A program made the position numbers and the translations under genes. Positions 23,105 through 31,132 of a stretch of 31,806 nucleotides of DNA are shown here, piece after piece. The stretch comes from a virus. The DNA lies in the IMG/VR virus record IMGVR_UViG_3300026078_000070, positions 1-31,806 of that record. The stretch is one strand, 5' to 3'. The notes beneath the pieces were generated by a model that was not told the DNA's origin, made no database searches, and saw only the letters and a program-made list of their open reading frames with translations. The first letter of the stretch is position 1, and each line of letters starts with the position of its first letter.

Positions 23105-24264
23105 CAGCCCCGCATTCCGTCTATGGCTGACGATAGCGCGTCCAAAGCCGAGCCGGGAGTCTTGACAGTTCCACCGCTCGGAGTAGACGGCCGAAGCGGC
23201 TGATTCTTCGGCTTATTTATTACCGGCGCTGCGGGCCGAGCCGCGGCAACTGGTGCAGCTTTCGGAACTACCTTGGTCTTCGCGTATTCCTCGAGGAACC
23301 GCGTTTTCCACTGCTTCGGTGGAAGTTTCCCCATCTCCGCTTTGAGCTTTGGCACAATGATTGCATACTTCGCCGCATACTGTGGGTCTGCCGCCGCCAG
23401 TTCATCGCCAAGGGCATCCAGCTCGGCCGAGGCGGCCTTGGCCTCCTGCTCCGTACTTTGAGCCGCTTGTGTCTCTTTGGCCCTTGCCGCAGCAATCGTA
23501 TCCGCGCGCTTCTTGCCGGCGCGGTGCATGGCAAGCTCAATCGCCGTCTCGCGCGTCATCGCGCCGGCGCGAATCCCGTCAATGAGATCCTGCTGACCGT
23601 CGAGCCAGTTCACTTCCGGCAATGGCTTGCCCATGCGAATCGCCAGGCCCTGCAGCTCACTCTGCAGCAGCTGGTAGGCCGCCTCGAGGCGAGCCGGGTC
23701 CTCAGAGTGAACCGCCCCCAAGTAGCCGACCATCGCACCGAATTCCTGGGGCGTGGCGCCGGTATCCATGATCGCGCCAATCATCGCGCCATTGTTCTCG
23801 GCAACTGAGCGCAGCGTCTTGACCTCATCGGCCAAAGAGCGGATTCTTTCCTGGGTCCGCGGCGCCAAACGCGCATCAATGGGGTCGTTCACATGGTCGG
23901 GCTGTTTACCGTCTTTGCCGGTCTTGTCCTCGGGCTTTTCTTCGCCCTCTTTCTTTTCGCCATCAGCCGCATTCTTCTTTTCGGCGCCTTCCTTGTCGGT
24001 GGCGCCCTCGCTGTCCTTTGCGTCTGCGCCCGCTTCCTTGCCTTTCTCTTTACCCTTACCGGTAACTGAGTCGATACCTGCGGTCAGGGCCTCGGCCAGA
24101 GATTTAGGACCCTCGTCGGCGGATCCCAGACTATCAGCGCCCCCCGATACGTCATCGGCCTGACTACCGGCAGCACCGGAGCTGTCTGTATCCAGTTCCG
24201 CAGTTGTGTCGGCGTCAGTCCCTTCAATTTCGGTCTCCGGGGTCTCGTCATTTTCATTTTCCAT
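23104..24264 (-). CDS. Capsid scaffolding protein
   Basis: A 386-residue protein with an acidic, low-complexity N terminus (about residues 1-125, Glu/Asp/Lys/Gly-rich), a helical centre with coiled-coil potential (RIRSLADEVKTLRSVAENNG; TQAAQSTEQEAKAASAELDA) and a Pro/Lys-rich C terminus. This composition and its place between portal and major capsid genes are those of podovirus scaffolds, which co-assemble with coat protein and leave or are degraded before packaging. The Shine-Dalgarno site is weak. It follows the portal stop by 18 nt. Confidence 0.75.
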   Translation of the reverse strand: MENENDETPETEIEGTDADTTAELDTDSSGAAGSQADDVSGGADSLGSADEGPKSLAEALTAGIDSVTGKGKEKGKEAGADAKDSEGATDKEGAEKKNAADGEKKEGEEKPEDKTGKDGKQPDHVNDPIDARLAPRTQERIRSLADEVKTLRSVAENNGAMIGAIMDTGATPQEFGAMVGYLGAVHSEDPARLEAAYQLLQSELQGLAIRMGKPLPEVNWLDGQQDLIDGIRAGAMTRETAIELAMHRAGKKRADTIAAARAKETQAAQSTEQEAKAASAELDALGDELAAADPQYAAKYAIIVPKLKAEMGKLPPKQWKTRFLEEYAKTKVVPKAAPVAAARPAAPVINKPKNQPLRPSTPSGGTVKTPGSALDALSSAIDGMRG

Positions 24265-24282
24265 GGTGGGTGTTGCTCGTCG

Positions 24283-26577
24283 TTACTTCGTTGGTGGAGG
24301 TCCTGCCCCAGCTGCCGGCTTCGGCGGCTCGAGCGTCAAGGGTGGCATCTTAACACCGGGTGCGAGATCTGTCGGCATGCCTGGAATTGCAGGGGCAGGT
24401 TGCCCCGGCGGGCCGCCCGGCGCGGCGTTGGGGTCGCCCTGCGGTCCCAGATCCCCACTCTGCTCCAAGAGCAGCTGAGCGTCTCCAGGCGGCAGCACTC
24501 CGGTTAGGGATACGTTCACTTTCACCTGTGGCGGCGCAGGCGGCGGAGGTGCTGGCGGTGTCGGTTCGCCTTTCGGAATGAACTCGTCGAGGTCCAATCG
24601 ATCGTCCATGCGCTTGAGCGTTTCGCGCAGAACCATGATCAATGCCTGCGCCAAACCTGGGTCAGTAATTTGCGCGTTCCGGATCTGTATGAGGCTCTTT
24701 TCCAGCAATGGCAGGATCGTAGCCCAGTTCGCCTTGTCAGCCGCCGTATTCGGCTTACCTGTCGTGCCGGCGTCGATATCAACTTCAACCATTGTCAGAA
24801 GGTCTTCGACATCCATCGATGGCACTTGGCCCGTTTCCGGGTCAACCGGAGGCGGCTCGCCGGTAATCGGATTCGGTTCTGGATTGTCGTTCGGGCCGAG
24901 CCAAAACGCATTTTTTCCGCAGACTCTCAATACCCAAGACAGTGGGCATTCCTGAATGGAGCACTCAGCGGTGTAGACTGCCAGGTCGTCCAAACCTTCC
25001 TCCAGGCTATCCCGGTCGCTGCCGGTACGGCTCTGAAAGCCCTGATGCTGAATGCTCGCCTCGGTGGCCGTCTTCGGCTCGTTGGCGGCCGTAGCCCCTT
25101 GCGACAGCGCCTCTTGAACGCCGCTGATGCGCTCCATGTCGGAAACAGTCGGCGCGGTGTCATACAACTGCTGATTGTAAGTTGGCAGCGGCTTTGGTGC
25201 GAACATGTTCTGTACAGGTGTATTCGCGACACCTTGCAGTGCAATATACTCACCGTCAACGCCCTGCTCGAGCTTTTTGGCCTCGTCCGGCGGCAGGCTG
25301 CCGGCGTTGAACAAGACACCGGGGCGTGAGCGCTGGCGGGTTAGAACCTGCGCCGAGCGCGTGCCGCTGTACTCGTCCTGCAGTTTACGCAAACGCCAGG
25401 GTAAGGACTGAGGGTGGCGTTGACCGTCGACCGGATAGAACCAGAGGCCAAAGAATGGATAGAACCTCTCCGTAGCCTGCGGGGGTGGGTATGGTTCGAC
25501 CGCCCATTTCTTCACGCCATCGACGATAGTCCTGACAAGTTGGTTTTTGCGATCCCATATTTCAATGATCTTCGCGAATGACGTTGGTTTGGCGCTGCCG
25601 CTCGGGGTCAAGCCTTGGCCTTCCGGCACGGTCTGCGTGTATTGGCCGATATCCTGCGTATTGTCGCCTAGAACCTGCTCCTCGCCATCGCCTTTGAGGG
25701 CAACATTGCGCTGGTAGTACTTGGCAACTTCCTTGATGTCGTCTTCTTTCAGCCGGTCGAAGCGGGACAACAGCGTGTCAGTGCGTACGTACATGTCGCA
25801 GCTAATCCAATCTGCGTCTGGGTAGTCCGTAACGTCGGAAACGTCCAGGGAGACTTGAATATCTTCTGAACGCACGAAGTCGCACATGAGGCCGTAGCCT
25901 TTCTGCTTCTGCTTTCGCGCTTCGAGGCCTTTCATTGACTCTTCAATGGCGAGCCTCTTTTGCTCGAGGTCTCCGCCATCGTCGTCTTCCGCCAATGCCT
26001 TTTTGTCGGCCTCGATGCGCTCAAGTTGGGCCTGGTATGTTGACAGCGACATCTCGATTTGGGGCGCCGGCTTCTGTTGAGTCAGGAACGTGCCCTTAAT
26101 CCAACCCATTCCAACAGTCAGCGCGGCGCGGACCCACTTCTTACCGGCCTTTTTGAGCTTGCCTTTCTTCCACAGTTCAGAGACGACGAGTTCTAGCGTC
26201 GCCGCGAACTTCGTCATCATCGCGTCAGGCTGACTGTCTACCTTCTGTGCGGGTCGTACACTGACATCTGGGTTTTGGGCGAACAGAAATGACACCAGAA
26301 TGTCGATGAAAGCGCCAATGAGGTTGGCGTCAGATGCCCAGTTAGGGTCAGCAAGCCCAGCTGCATACTTGCGATCACGCGCGTACTGAATGCGCGCCGC
26401 CTTGTCGAAAGCGCGAGCGGTCTTGTACTCACCTTGCCACTTTTTGACATCATCCAACTCCGCTTGGTCGTCACCTTTCTGGTCGGCCAGAGCTTTATCC
26501 ATTGCGCCGCGAGCACCAGAATTTAGTGCCTGGGCACTATCCTCGACATTGCCGAGCAGATCGCTTACATCGTCCAT
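24283..26577 (-). CDS. Portal protein (P22 type)
   Basis: A 764-residue protein, similar in length to the P22 portal (725). The N-terminal region is helical and acidic. The middle contains the wing/stem features seen in P22-type portals (FYPFFGLWFYPVDGQRHPQS; ISGVQEALSQGATAANEPKT, the ring-facing loop region). The C terminus has an extended Pro/Gln/Gly-rich tail (about residues 680-764) in place of a long barrel helix. It forms the dodecameric DNA gate at one vertex. Its ATG overlaps the previous gene's stop as TAATG. Confidence 0.85.
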   Translation of the reverse strand: MDDVSDLLGNVEDSAQALNSGARGAMDKALADQKGDDQAELDDVKKWQGEYKTARAFDKAARIQYARDRKYAAGLADPNWASDANLIGAFIDILVSFLFAQNPDVSVRPAQKVDSQPDAMMTKFAATLELVVSELWKKGKLKKAGKKWVRAALTVGMGWIKGTFLTQQKPAPQIEMSLSTYQAQLERIEADKKALAEDDDGGDLEQKRLAIEESMKGLEARKQKQKGYGLMCDFVRSEDIQVSLDVSDVTDYPDADWISCDMYVRTDTLLSRFDRLKEDDIKEVAKYYQRNVALKGDGEEQVLGDNTQDIGQYTQTVPEGQGLTPSGSAKPTSFAKIIEIWDRKNQLVRTIVDGVKKWAVEPYPPPQATERFYPFFGLWFYPVDGQRHPQSLPWRLRKLQDEYSGTRSAQVLTRQRSRPGVLFNAGSLPPDEAKKLEQGVDGEYIALQGVANTPVQNMFAPKPLPTYNQQLYDTAPTVSDMERISGVQEALSQGATAANEPKTATEASIQHQGFQSRTGSDRDSLEEGLDDLAVYTAECSIQECPLSWVLRVCGKNAFWLGPNDNPEPNPITGEPPPVDPETGQVPSMDVEDLLTMVEVDIDAGTTGKPNTAADKANWATILPLLEKSLIQIRNAQITDPGLAQALIMVLRETLKRMDDRLDLDEFIPKGEPTPPAPPPPAPPQVKVNVSLTGVLPPGDAQLLLEQSGDLGPQGDPNAAPGGPPGQPAPAIPGMPTDLAPGVKMPPLTLEPPKPAAGAGPPPTK

Positions 26578-26774
26578 TACTTGTTGGCCTTCTCAGCGGC
26601 AATACGTTGATATGCGTACTGGCGCGATTTCTTGACTTCAACGACGTCGTACTTCACGCCGCCTGGGTATTCTTTCTTGCCCTGGAGCAAAGTGGACAAC
26701 TTGCTTTCCGCGGTTGGGGCGGCAGCCATAGCTTTATGCAGCACCTCTTCATCAGAAACGTGGGTGGCTTTCAC
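26577..26774 (-). CDS. Small head-associated hypothetical protein
   Basis: A 65-residue basic protein starting at GTG 26774, directly after the upstream TGA, and ending in TAATG with the portal gene. It has an acidic helix (VSDEEVLHKAMAAA) and a short beta-hairpin-like end (GVKYDVVEVKKSRQYAY). It is encoded between two head genes and no domain is recognised. Confidence 0.55.
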   Translation of the reverse strand: MKATHVSDEEVLHKAMAAAPTAESKLSTLLQGKKEYPGGVKYDVVEVKKSRQYAYQRIAAEKANK

Positions 26775-27125
26775 TCAATCTTCCTCGGATGCCGAGGAGC
26801 CCGCCTTGACGCCGGCACTCACCGCATCAAACATGGACTTTCCGCTTTTCTGCTTGTTGGCTGCCATCTTCTTGAGCTGCAGTTCGACACGCCGGGACTT
26901 CTGGCCGTTCGCCCGGTCGCTTTCCTCCACGGAAATGACGTGACCGTGGGCGCCGACGTCGAACACGTCACCGACCTTCGGAGTATCGACGCCGAGCTTC
27001 GACAGCGCGTCGCCATCGAGCGTGATGCGATGGTTGTAACTGTACGGGTCCGGCTTGTATTTGCCAATCGAAGGACCGTCCAGCTCCTTCTTGCCTTGCT
27101 TCATCGACTTGAGATTTAAGGCCAT
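26775..27125 (-). CDS. Head-associated hypothetical protein
   Basis: A 116-residue protein taken from ATG 27125; an ATG 5 codons earlier (27140) is equally possible, as neither has a clear Shine-Dalgarno. A beta-rich core (YSYNHRITLDGDALSKLGVD, VFDVGAHGHVISVEESD, RRVELQLKKM) looks like a small barrel; the C terminus is Lys/Ser/Glu-rich. Its position just before the portal suggests a capsid-stabilising or portal-linked function, not proven. Confidence 0.6.
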   Translation of the reverse strand: MALNLKSMKQGKKELDGPSIGKYKPDPYSYNHRITLDGDALSKLGVDTPKVGDVFDVGAHGHVISVEESDRANGQKSRRVELQLKKMAANKQKSGKSMFDAVSAGVKAGSSASEED

Positions 27126-27265
27126 TTTACTACCGTGCATCGCTAGTTAAATTCAGGCCGGTTTAGCTTTATGGTGACCCCGCGGCCACCGGCCTTACAT
27201 CGCCGCAAGACGCCTCCACCGGAAGGTGAGGCGAACGGTAGCAACTCGGCAGGGATTATGCAAGA

Positions 27266-27345
27266 TGGGCGTGGCCCGGGGACTTGAACCCCGCGACGCT
27301 GGTGGCGGTTTCCCGTTAAGACAGCGTTGCCTACCTGGGGCCATC
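27266..27345 (-). tRNA. tRNA-like sequence with abnormal anticodon arm
   Basis: The 3' half is tRNA-grade: T-stem CGGGG / CCCCG around TTCAAGT, then an acceptor strand GGCCACG, a discriminator and encoded CCA. The 5' acceptor strand GATGGCC pairs in only 5 of 7 positions, and no 7-nt anticodon loop can be formed. Instead there is a 6-bp stem ACGCTG / CAGCGT with a 20-nt loop that itself contains a CGG-GAAA-CCG tetraloop hairpin. It is either a decayed tRNA (the 5' half is Leu-like) or a tRNA-like processing signal. It ends 2 nt from tRNA-Trp. Confidence 0.4.
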
Positions 27346-27347
27346 AC

Positions 27348-27421
27348 TGGCAGGGGTCCAAGGTGTCGAACCTTGCCGGCAGAGATTTGGAGTCTCGCCC
27401 ATCGCCCGGAAAGTGACCCCT
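27348..27421 (-). tRNA. tRNA-Trp (anticodon CCA)
   Basis: A 74-nt sequence with perfect 7-bp acceptor stem AGGGGTC / GACCCCT, G discriminator and encoded CCA, perfect T-arm CAAGG-TTCGACA-CCTTG and anticodon loop CTCCAAA (anticodon CCA) on a stem with 4 of 5 pairs. The AGGGG...CCCCTG ends are those of bacterial tRNA-Trp. The D-arm is poor (about 3 bp), so it may be diverged. It would supply Trp decoding during late expression. Confidence 0.65.
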
Positions 27422-27428
27422 TCTGCGG

Positions 27429-27466
27429 CCCACATCCTTGTGGGTGGAACTGGATCCATGGTTCCA
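27429..27466. repeat. Two adjacent palindromes
   Basis: CCCACA-TCCT-TGTGGG (27429-27444, perfect 6-bp stem) is immediately followed by TGGAAC / GTTCCA arms (27445-27466) around a TGGATCCA palindrome. There is no U-tract. They sit between the 68-residue gene and tRNA-Trp and may mark the end of the packaging-gene transcript or a processing site. Confidence 0.5.
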
Positions 27467-27506
27467 GACCGAATATAGACTTTATCAAATCTGGCACATT
27501 GTGCAA

Positions 27507-27713
27507 CTATATGTGCTCAAGTACCGCCAGTTTGAGCAGTCGGCAGACATCCTCGTACTGATCGCGAAACTGGCGCCGGTAGCGTCGACGTGTCGCCTTG
27601 GGCACCCAGCTTGGCGACCAGGCCCAGAGGGAGGGGCCGTCGCCCTCCTGGCGGTATAGCAAGACGATGCTCTCGGCCCGCGCTTGTTCGATCAGCTCGA
27701 CTGCACTAGACAT
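27507..27713 (-). CDS. Small hypothetical protein after large terminase
   Basis: A 68-residue basic protein starting at ATG 27713 with AAGG 6-7 nt upstream; it overlaps the terminase stop by 8 nt (ATGTCTAG). Helical N terminus (SSAVELIEQARAESIVLLY), a Trp-rich middle (SLWAWSPSW) and a very basic helix (RRRYRRQFRDQYEDVCRLLK). It may bind DNA or RNA. Not recognised otherwise. Confidence 0.6.
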   Translation of the reverse strand: MSSAVELIEQARAESIVLLYRQEGDGPSLWAWSPSWVPKATRRRYRRQFRDQYEDVCRLLKLAVLEHI

Positions 27714-29325
27714 ATCGCACCTTGGGTATGTCCTCTTCACCTTGGTACTCTACCCAATCCCCCGAGAACGGCACGAGAAGCTTCGGGTCGTCCTGCGGCG
27801 CCTGCCCGTTTTGCACTATGTCCTGTACCCGGCCGGCAAGACCTGCCGCGTCCGCGTGGTCATCCCACCTCGAGGCGGGCATTGTCGCGAGCTGCATGTA
27901 CATCTTCTCAGCGATCGGCGCGATCTTGCCGACGTTCGGCAGATGCACGATGCCCGTCGAGGCCAGAGCCTTGAACGAGGCACACTTGGCGACTTTATCC
28001 TCACCGGAATACATCGGAGTCAACACAACGCGCCATGCGCCGCGCTTGCGCATCGTTTTGTTAATGGACGGCGCGATGGAGTTATGTATGACGCCCTTTT
28101 CGTCGAACGCTTCGCGCACGGTGTTGTCGCGGCATAGTTGGAAAAACGCCGGGATAGACTTCTCAGTGTCTACTTGGCCCTCGAACGCATCCAGCATATA
28201 CCACTCGCCCAGGTAGTCGATGCCCCAGACGAAGAAGGCGCACCAATCGTTTTTCTGGTCCTCGGTAACAGCCCAGTCAGTCGTACAGAATCGGCGCATC
28301 ATGGAGGGCGGCGGCCAAGTGGAGGGGTCACCCCACTTGAACCAGTCGCGGTTCCAGGCCTCGTTGTTTATGGGCTTGGGCCGTTGCTGGTAGAGGGACC
28401 CCCATACGCGCGAACCATCGCGTCCGCCGCGATTCTCTGCCATTTGCCAATGTCTGGCAGGGTAGAACTCTGGCCAGATGTATTCACCGAGCTTGCGGCC
28501 AAGTGGGTCTGACAGAAGTTCGCATTTCGCTTGCAAACACAGCACGCGCCACACCTGGCCGTCTTTGCACAATATGTCACCGCTCTCGCCCTCCCATGTA
28601 TCTGGCAATATGTCGCCGGCCAAGTCGCGCTCATTCCAACGTGTCATAATCAAACCAACACCCGCGCCGGGCAGCAAGCGGCTGCTGATCGTCGCGGCGT
28701 ACTCTTCGCGCACTCGCTTCTGCCGAGCGTCGGAGTCTGCCTCTTCCTGATTCTTCGTCGGGTCGTCAATGAGAAAGAAATTCGCGCGCCGGCCCGTGAT
28801 GCCGCCCAAAATACCAGCAGCAACCAACTCTGAGCCGTTGGATAGGCCCCAGTCGCCAACGGCTTCGCGGACCAACTCGAGCCGCTCATCCCATACCTGA
28901 TACGTCTCATCCTTGCATATCGTCTGGATGCGTCGGCTCTGCACTTCTGCGATGTCATCCGCGTACCCCGTTATGATCCCGCGGTGATTCTTGAACTTCC
29001 CTAGTGCCCAGGCCGAGGCCACGTTGGCGTAACTCGACTTGGCACAGCCAGGAGGTGTAAACGTCATGGTCCGCGCATACGGCACGGTCATGGTGTACTC
29101 CATCTGGTCGAGGATGAGCGCGTGATGCTTCGCCATCAGCATCCGCGCCGGGCCTAGTATGTCCTCGTCGAGGTCCTCGATGGGCGGCACAGGGCAGAGC
29201 GGGATGTTGACTGACAGCGCGAAACTATGCAGATACATCTGCGCGCGCTGTCGTCTCAGCAGCTCAGCCGCGGCTGCCCGCTTGCGCTCCGCTACCGAGG
29301 CGTACTCGACAAACTCATCACTCAC
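27706..29325 (-). CDS. terL: Terminase large subunit
   Basis: A 539-residue packaging motor. ATPase domain: Walker A-like PPGCAKSS at 91-98, Walker B FFLIDDP with D187/D188, and the LIMTRWNERD coupling motif near 225-234. Nuclease domain: first acidic residue D350 in CTTDWAV and a C-terminal WDDHADAAG cluster (D488-D492). It cuts concatemeric DNA and drives it through the portal. The start is GTG 29325, overlapping the glycosyltransferase stop by 8 nt (GTGAGTGA). Confidence 0.93.
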   Translation of the reverse strand: MSDEFVEYASVAERKRAAAAELLRRQRAQMYLHSFALSVNIPLCPVPPIEDLDEDILGPARMLMAKHHALILDQMEYTMTVPYARTMTFTPPGCAKSSYANVASAWALGKFKNHRGIITGYADDIAEVQSRRIQTICKDETYQVWDERLELVREAVGDWGLSNGSELVAAGILGGITGRRANFFLIDDPTKNQEEADSDARQKRVREEYAATISSRLLPGAGVGLIMTRWNERDLAGDILPDTWEGESGDILCKDGQVWRVLCLQAKCELLSDPLGRKLGEYIWPEFYPARHWQMAENRGGRDGSRVWGSLYQQRPKPINNEAWNRDWFKWGDPSTWPPPSMMRRFCTTDWAVTEDQKNDWCAFFVWGIDYLGEWYMLDAFEGQVDTEKSIPAFFQLCRDNTVREAFDEKGVIHNSIAPSINKTMRKRGAWRVVLTPMYSGEDKVAKCASFKALASTGIVHLPNVGKIAPIAEKMYMQLATMPASRWDDHADAAGLAGRVQDIVQNGQAPQDDPKLLVPFSGDWVEYQGEEDIPKVRYV

Positions 29326-30172
29326 TGTCGCGCTGGTCCTGACTCACACCACCCAGCATCTCGGCCGCCGTGACGAGATCCGCCTTGAACACGTGGTCGC
29401 CCGTATGCGTCGTCTTCGTCCACCATGCGAGGTAGGTCTTAAACCCAACATCTGCGGCCCTGGAGCAAAACGCATAATCCTCTGTCAGCCACTCCCACTT
29501 CCCCGGCCGGTCGGCACTCTGCACGACTCGCGTGTTGCACAGGGGTGGGAAGTCCGGGCCGCCGGCAAGCTCCACCTTCGGCGTGCCGCGCGCCGCCAGA
29601 GTCTCGATCACAACTCGCTTGATGACGGTCAGGCCGAAGCCGACGCGTCTTACCGGAACCGCCTTCCGCTCGGTGAGGTCCACGTCATTGCCTGCTGCTC
29701 CTGTGTCGAATGTGAAGACTGCGCCGGCCAGTGCCAGTGCATCGGGCTGTGGATGCGGCGCCAGGGAGGCTTGGCGGGCCGCCCGTTGGATCGCCTCCCA
29801 GTCGTACTTCTTCTGACAGCACACGGCGCCGACAATGGGCAAGTCCGACTCGACCATATCCAGCACGTCCTGCGGGTCGAACCCCTGGTCGCTGTCGATG
29901 AAGATGAGGTCCGTGCCGTCGGTCTTGTACAGGAAGTCGCGCATCATCGTGGTCCGCGCGTGCGCGATACTCGAGTGTCCGATCAACCGGCTCGGCTCCA
30001 TCGGTATGCCGCGCTCCAGGCAGAGCTTCTGGAGTCCGAGCATGCTGCCGTAAAAATTGTCGTGGTAGCCGTGGTGTGCCGGGGTCGCGACGACCAGCCG
30101 ACGCGGCTTGTACATGGCGCCGATGTTAAACGGGCCGGTTGGGTCGAGTGGTTGCATGCCGTAGTTTGTCAT
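29318..30172 (-). CDS. GT-A-fold glycosyltransferase-like protein
   Basis: A 284-residue protein. Residues 24-100 form a nucleotide-sugar-binding half-domain ending in LIFIDSDQGF, with the DxD motif D93-S-D95. A second conserved block has RRVGFGLTVIKRVVIETLA (about 175-193), E231-D232 in LTEDYAF and a His pair in THTGDH (256/260), as in family-2-type GT-A enzymes. It lies between the putative small and large terminase genes in tight ATGA and 8-nt overlaps. It may transfer a sugar to a virion protein, DNA or host glycan; the target is unknown. Confidence 0.7.
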   Translation of the reverse strand: MTNYGMQPLDPTGPFNIGAMYKPRRLVVATPAHHGYHDNFYGSMLGLQKLCLERGIPMEPSRLIGHSSIAHARTTMMRDFLYKTDGTDLIFIDSDQGFDPQDVLDMVESDLPIVGAVCCQKKYDWEAIQRAARQASLAPHPQPDALALAGAVFTFDTGAAGNDVDLTERKAVPVRRVGFGLTVIKRVVIETLAARGTPKVELAGGPDFPPLCNTRVVQSADRPGKWEWLTEDYAFCSRAADVGFKTYLAWWTKTTHTGDHVFKADLVTAAEMLGGVSQDQRDSE

Positions 30173-30579
30173 TGGTCCGCCACTATTGTTTGTAGATCGC
30201 TCATTGAGTATTGCTTCATGTTGCCGCCCTTGTCCTTGACGTCGACGCTGATCGATTTCATCTTCGGTACGCTGAATTGCAGCAGCTCAATGAACAGCTC
30301 GATCGCATCGCGCGGGCGTGGCGCCACGATGAATTTGGAATCGTCGTATGGATCCTTGATGCCGTTGCCAATTTCCTGCAGCCAGCGCTGCACGTTGTCG
30401 ATGTTGCCGTTCACCAATTCGGAGACGCCGTAGCGAATCCGCGAGCGCGTCACTTTATCGATGGCCTGGGTGGGCATCGGTTTGACCGGGGCCGGGAGAT
30501 TGCCCATCAGCGAGCCGAGCATCACGTCTTCTTGGGACATCGTGATATTTCCATCTGTGTGAGCGTATTTTTGATCCAT
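30169..30579 (-). CDS. Putative terminase small subunit
   Basis: A 136-residue protein, or 123 if it starts at the in-frame ATG 30540; neither start has a strong Shine-Dalgarno. Core features: a helical block ELVNGNIDNVQRWLQEIGNG, then RPRDAIELFIELLQFSVPKM, the pattern (repeat helices followed by a leucine-rich oligomerisation segment ending in VPK) seen in several phage small terminases. It is the first gene of the late cluster, right before the large terminase group. No sharp HTH is visible, so the assignment rests on position plus pattern. Confidence 0.55.
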   Translation of the reverse strand: MDQKYAHTDGNITMSQEDVMLGSLMGNLPAPVKPMPTQAIDKVTRSRIRYGVSELVNGNIDNVQRWLQEIGNGIKDPYDDSKFIVAPRPRDAIELFIELLQFSVPKMKSISVDVKDKGGNMKQYSMSDLQTIVADQ

Positions 30580-30721
30580 ACACGTGAGGATATACGTCGG
30601 GCTTGAGGTTTGCCATAACCGTTGAGCCGATATTGGATTATGTTAAGTGAGATATAAAAAGCGGTGAGATTAGCGCGGTCGGCCCGGCGCCCCGCGAATC
30701 TAAGCCGGCCTTTTGCACAGC

Positions 30722-30734
30722 GGGGGTCTCCCCC
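30722..30734. repeat. GGGGG-TCT-CCCCC palindrome
   Basis: A perfect 5-bp G/C inverted repeat around TCT, about 140 bp upstream of the putative small terminase gene. Its location suggests a packaging-site element or terminator, but neither is shown. Confidence 0.4.
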
Positions 30735-30788
30735 TCCTTCCACGATTCGCAATTAGCCTGCCCTAGCACAGCTCGCGCGCCGCGTCAA

Positions 30789-30977
30789 GCGAAAAGCTGA
30801 TAGCTGCCTGGGCAGGCTGCATTATGCTCGGCGTAGGACGATTCCTACAGCCTGCATTATGGCGAATAGCGAGCCGCGATTTGACAATATAAATAGCTGG
30901 GAATTAATCGCGATGTGACAATATAAATCAGTTTGACAATATAATTCACTGTGGGTGAAACGCGAAAAGCTGATAGC
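30789..30977 (+). repeat. Direct repeat GCGAAAAGCTGATAGC (two copies)
   Basis: Identical 16-bp copies at 30789-30804 and 30962-30977 (start spacing 173 bp) bracket most of the TTGACAATATAA elements. Between them CTGCATTATG also occurs twice (30817-30826 and 30852-30861), with a perfect GTAGGA-CGAT-TCCTAC hairpin (30833-30848). Confidence 0.75.
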
Positions 30978-31049
30978 GGTTCGCTTGCTGGCCGGGCGAA
31001 AAGCCCTCAGCAATTAACCCTCCGTAATTAGCTCGAATTATATTGTCAA
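30875..31049. repeat. Iteron-like TTGACAATATAA elements (3 direct, 1 inverted)
   Basis: CGCGAT(T/G)TGACAATATAAAT occurs at 30875-30894 and 30909-30928. TTGACAATATAATTC at 30933-30947 has a perfect 15-bp inverted copy, GAATTATATTGTCAA, at 31035-31049. Spacings between TGACA cores are 34 and 18 bp. They read like binding sites for a replication initiator or repressor. Confidence 0.75.
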
Positions 31050-31132
31050 GCGCCACCCCAAGAACGCGCTCGCATCTATAAACGATCAACAGTCGCTCAA
31101 GCCGCTAACCCACTGAAACCAAAGCCCTTTAC

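Larger units (their letters stand above)
27126..27506 (-). other. Non-coding tRNA/hairpin segment between packaging and portal genes
   Basis: A 381-nt region without a credible ORF. Besides the tRNA-Trp and tRNA-like sequences it holds, at 27218-27236, a strong hairpin on the - strand (GCCTC-ACC paired with GGTG-GAGGC, one bulge, TTCC loop), and at 27429-27466 two adjacent palindromes. The late transcript would run through it, so tRNA processing would split the message. Confidence 0.5.

Noticed and set aside
29159-30433. + strand ORF of 424 codons opposite terminase and glycosyltransferase genes
   Set aside because: Antisense to genes with clear catalytic motifs; composition (Arg, Leu, Val, His) is that of a shadow frame.
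30681-30714. GGCCCGGC...GCCGGCC-TTTT as a + strand terminator
   Set aside because: The stem needs a bulge and a 15-nt loop, and no + strand gene lies upstream for it to terminate.
30522-31013. Two small - strand ORFs in the divergent region (30522-30752 and 30822-31013)
   Set aside because: They overlap repeats and palindromes, have no ribosome-binding sites and show no protein-like pattern.
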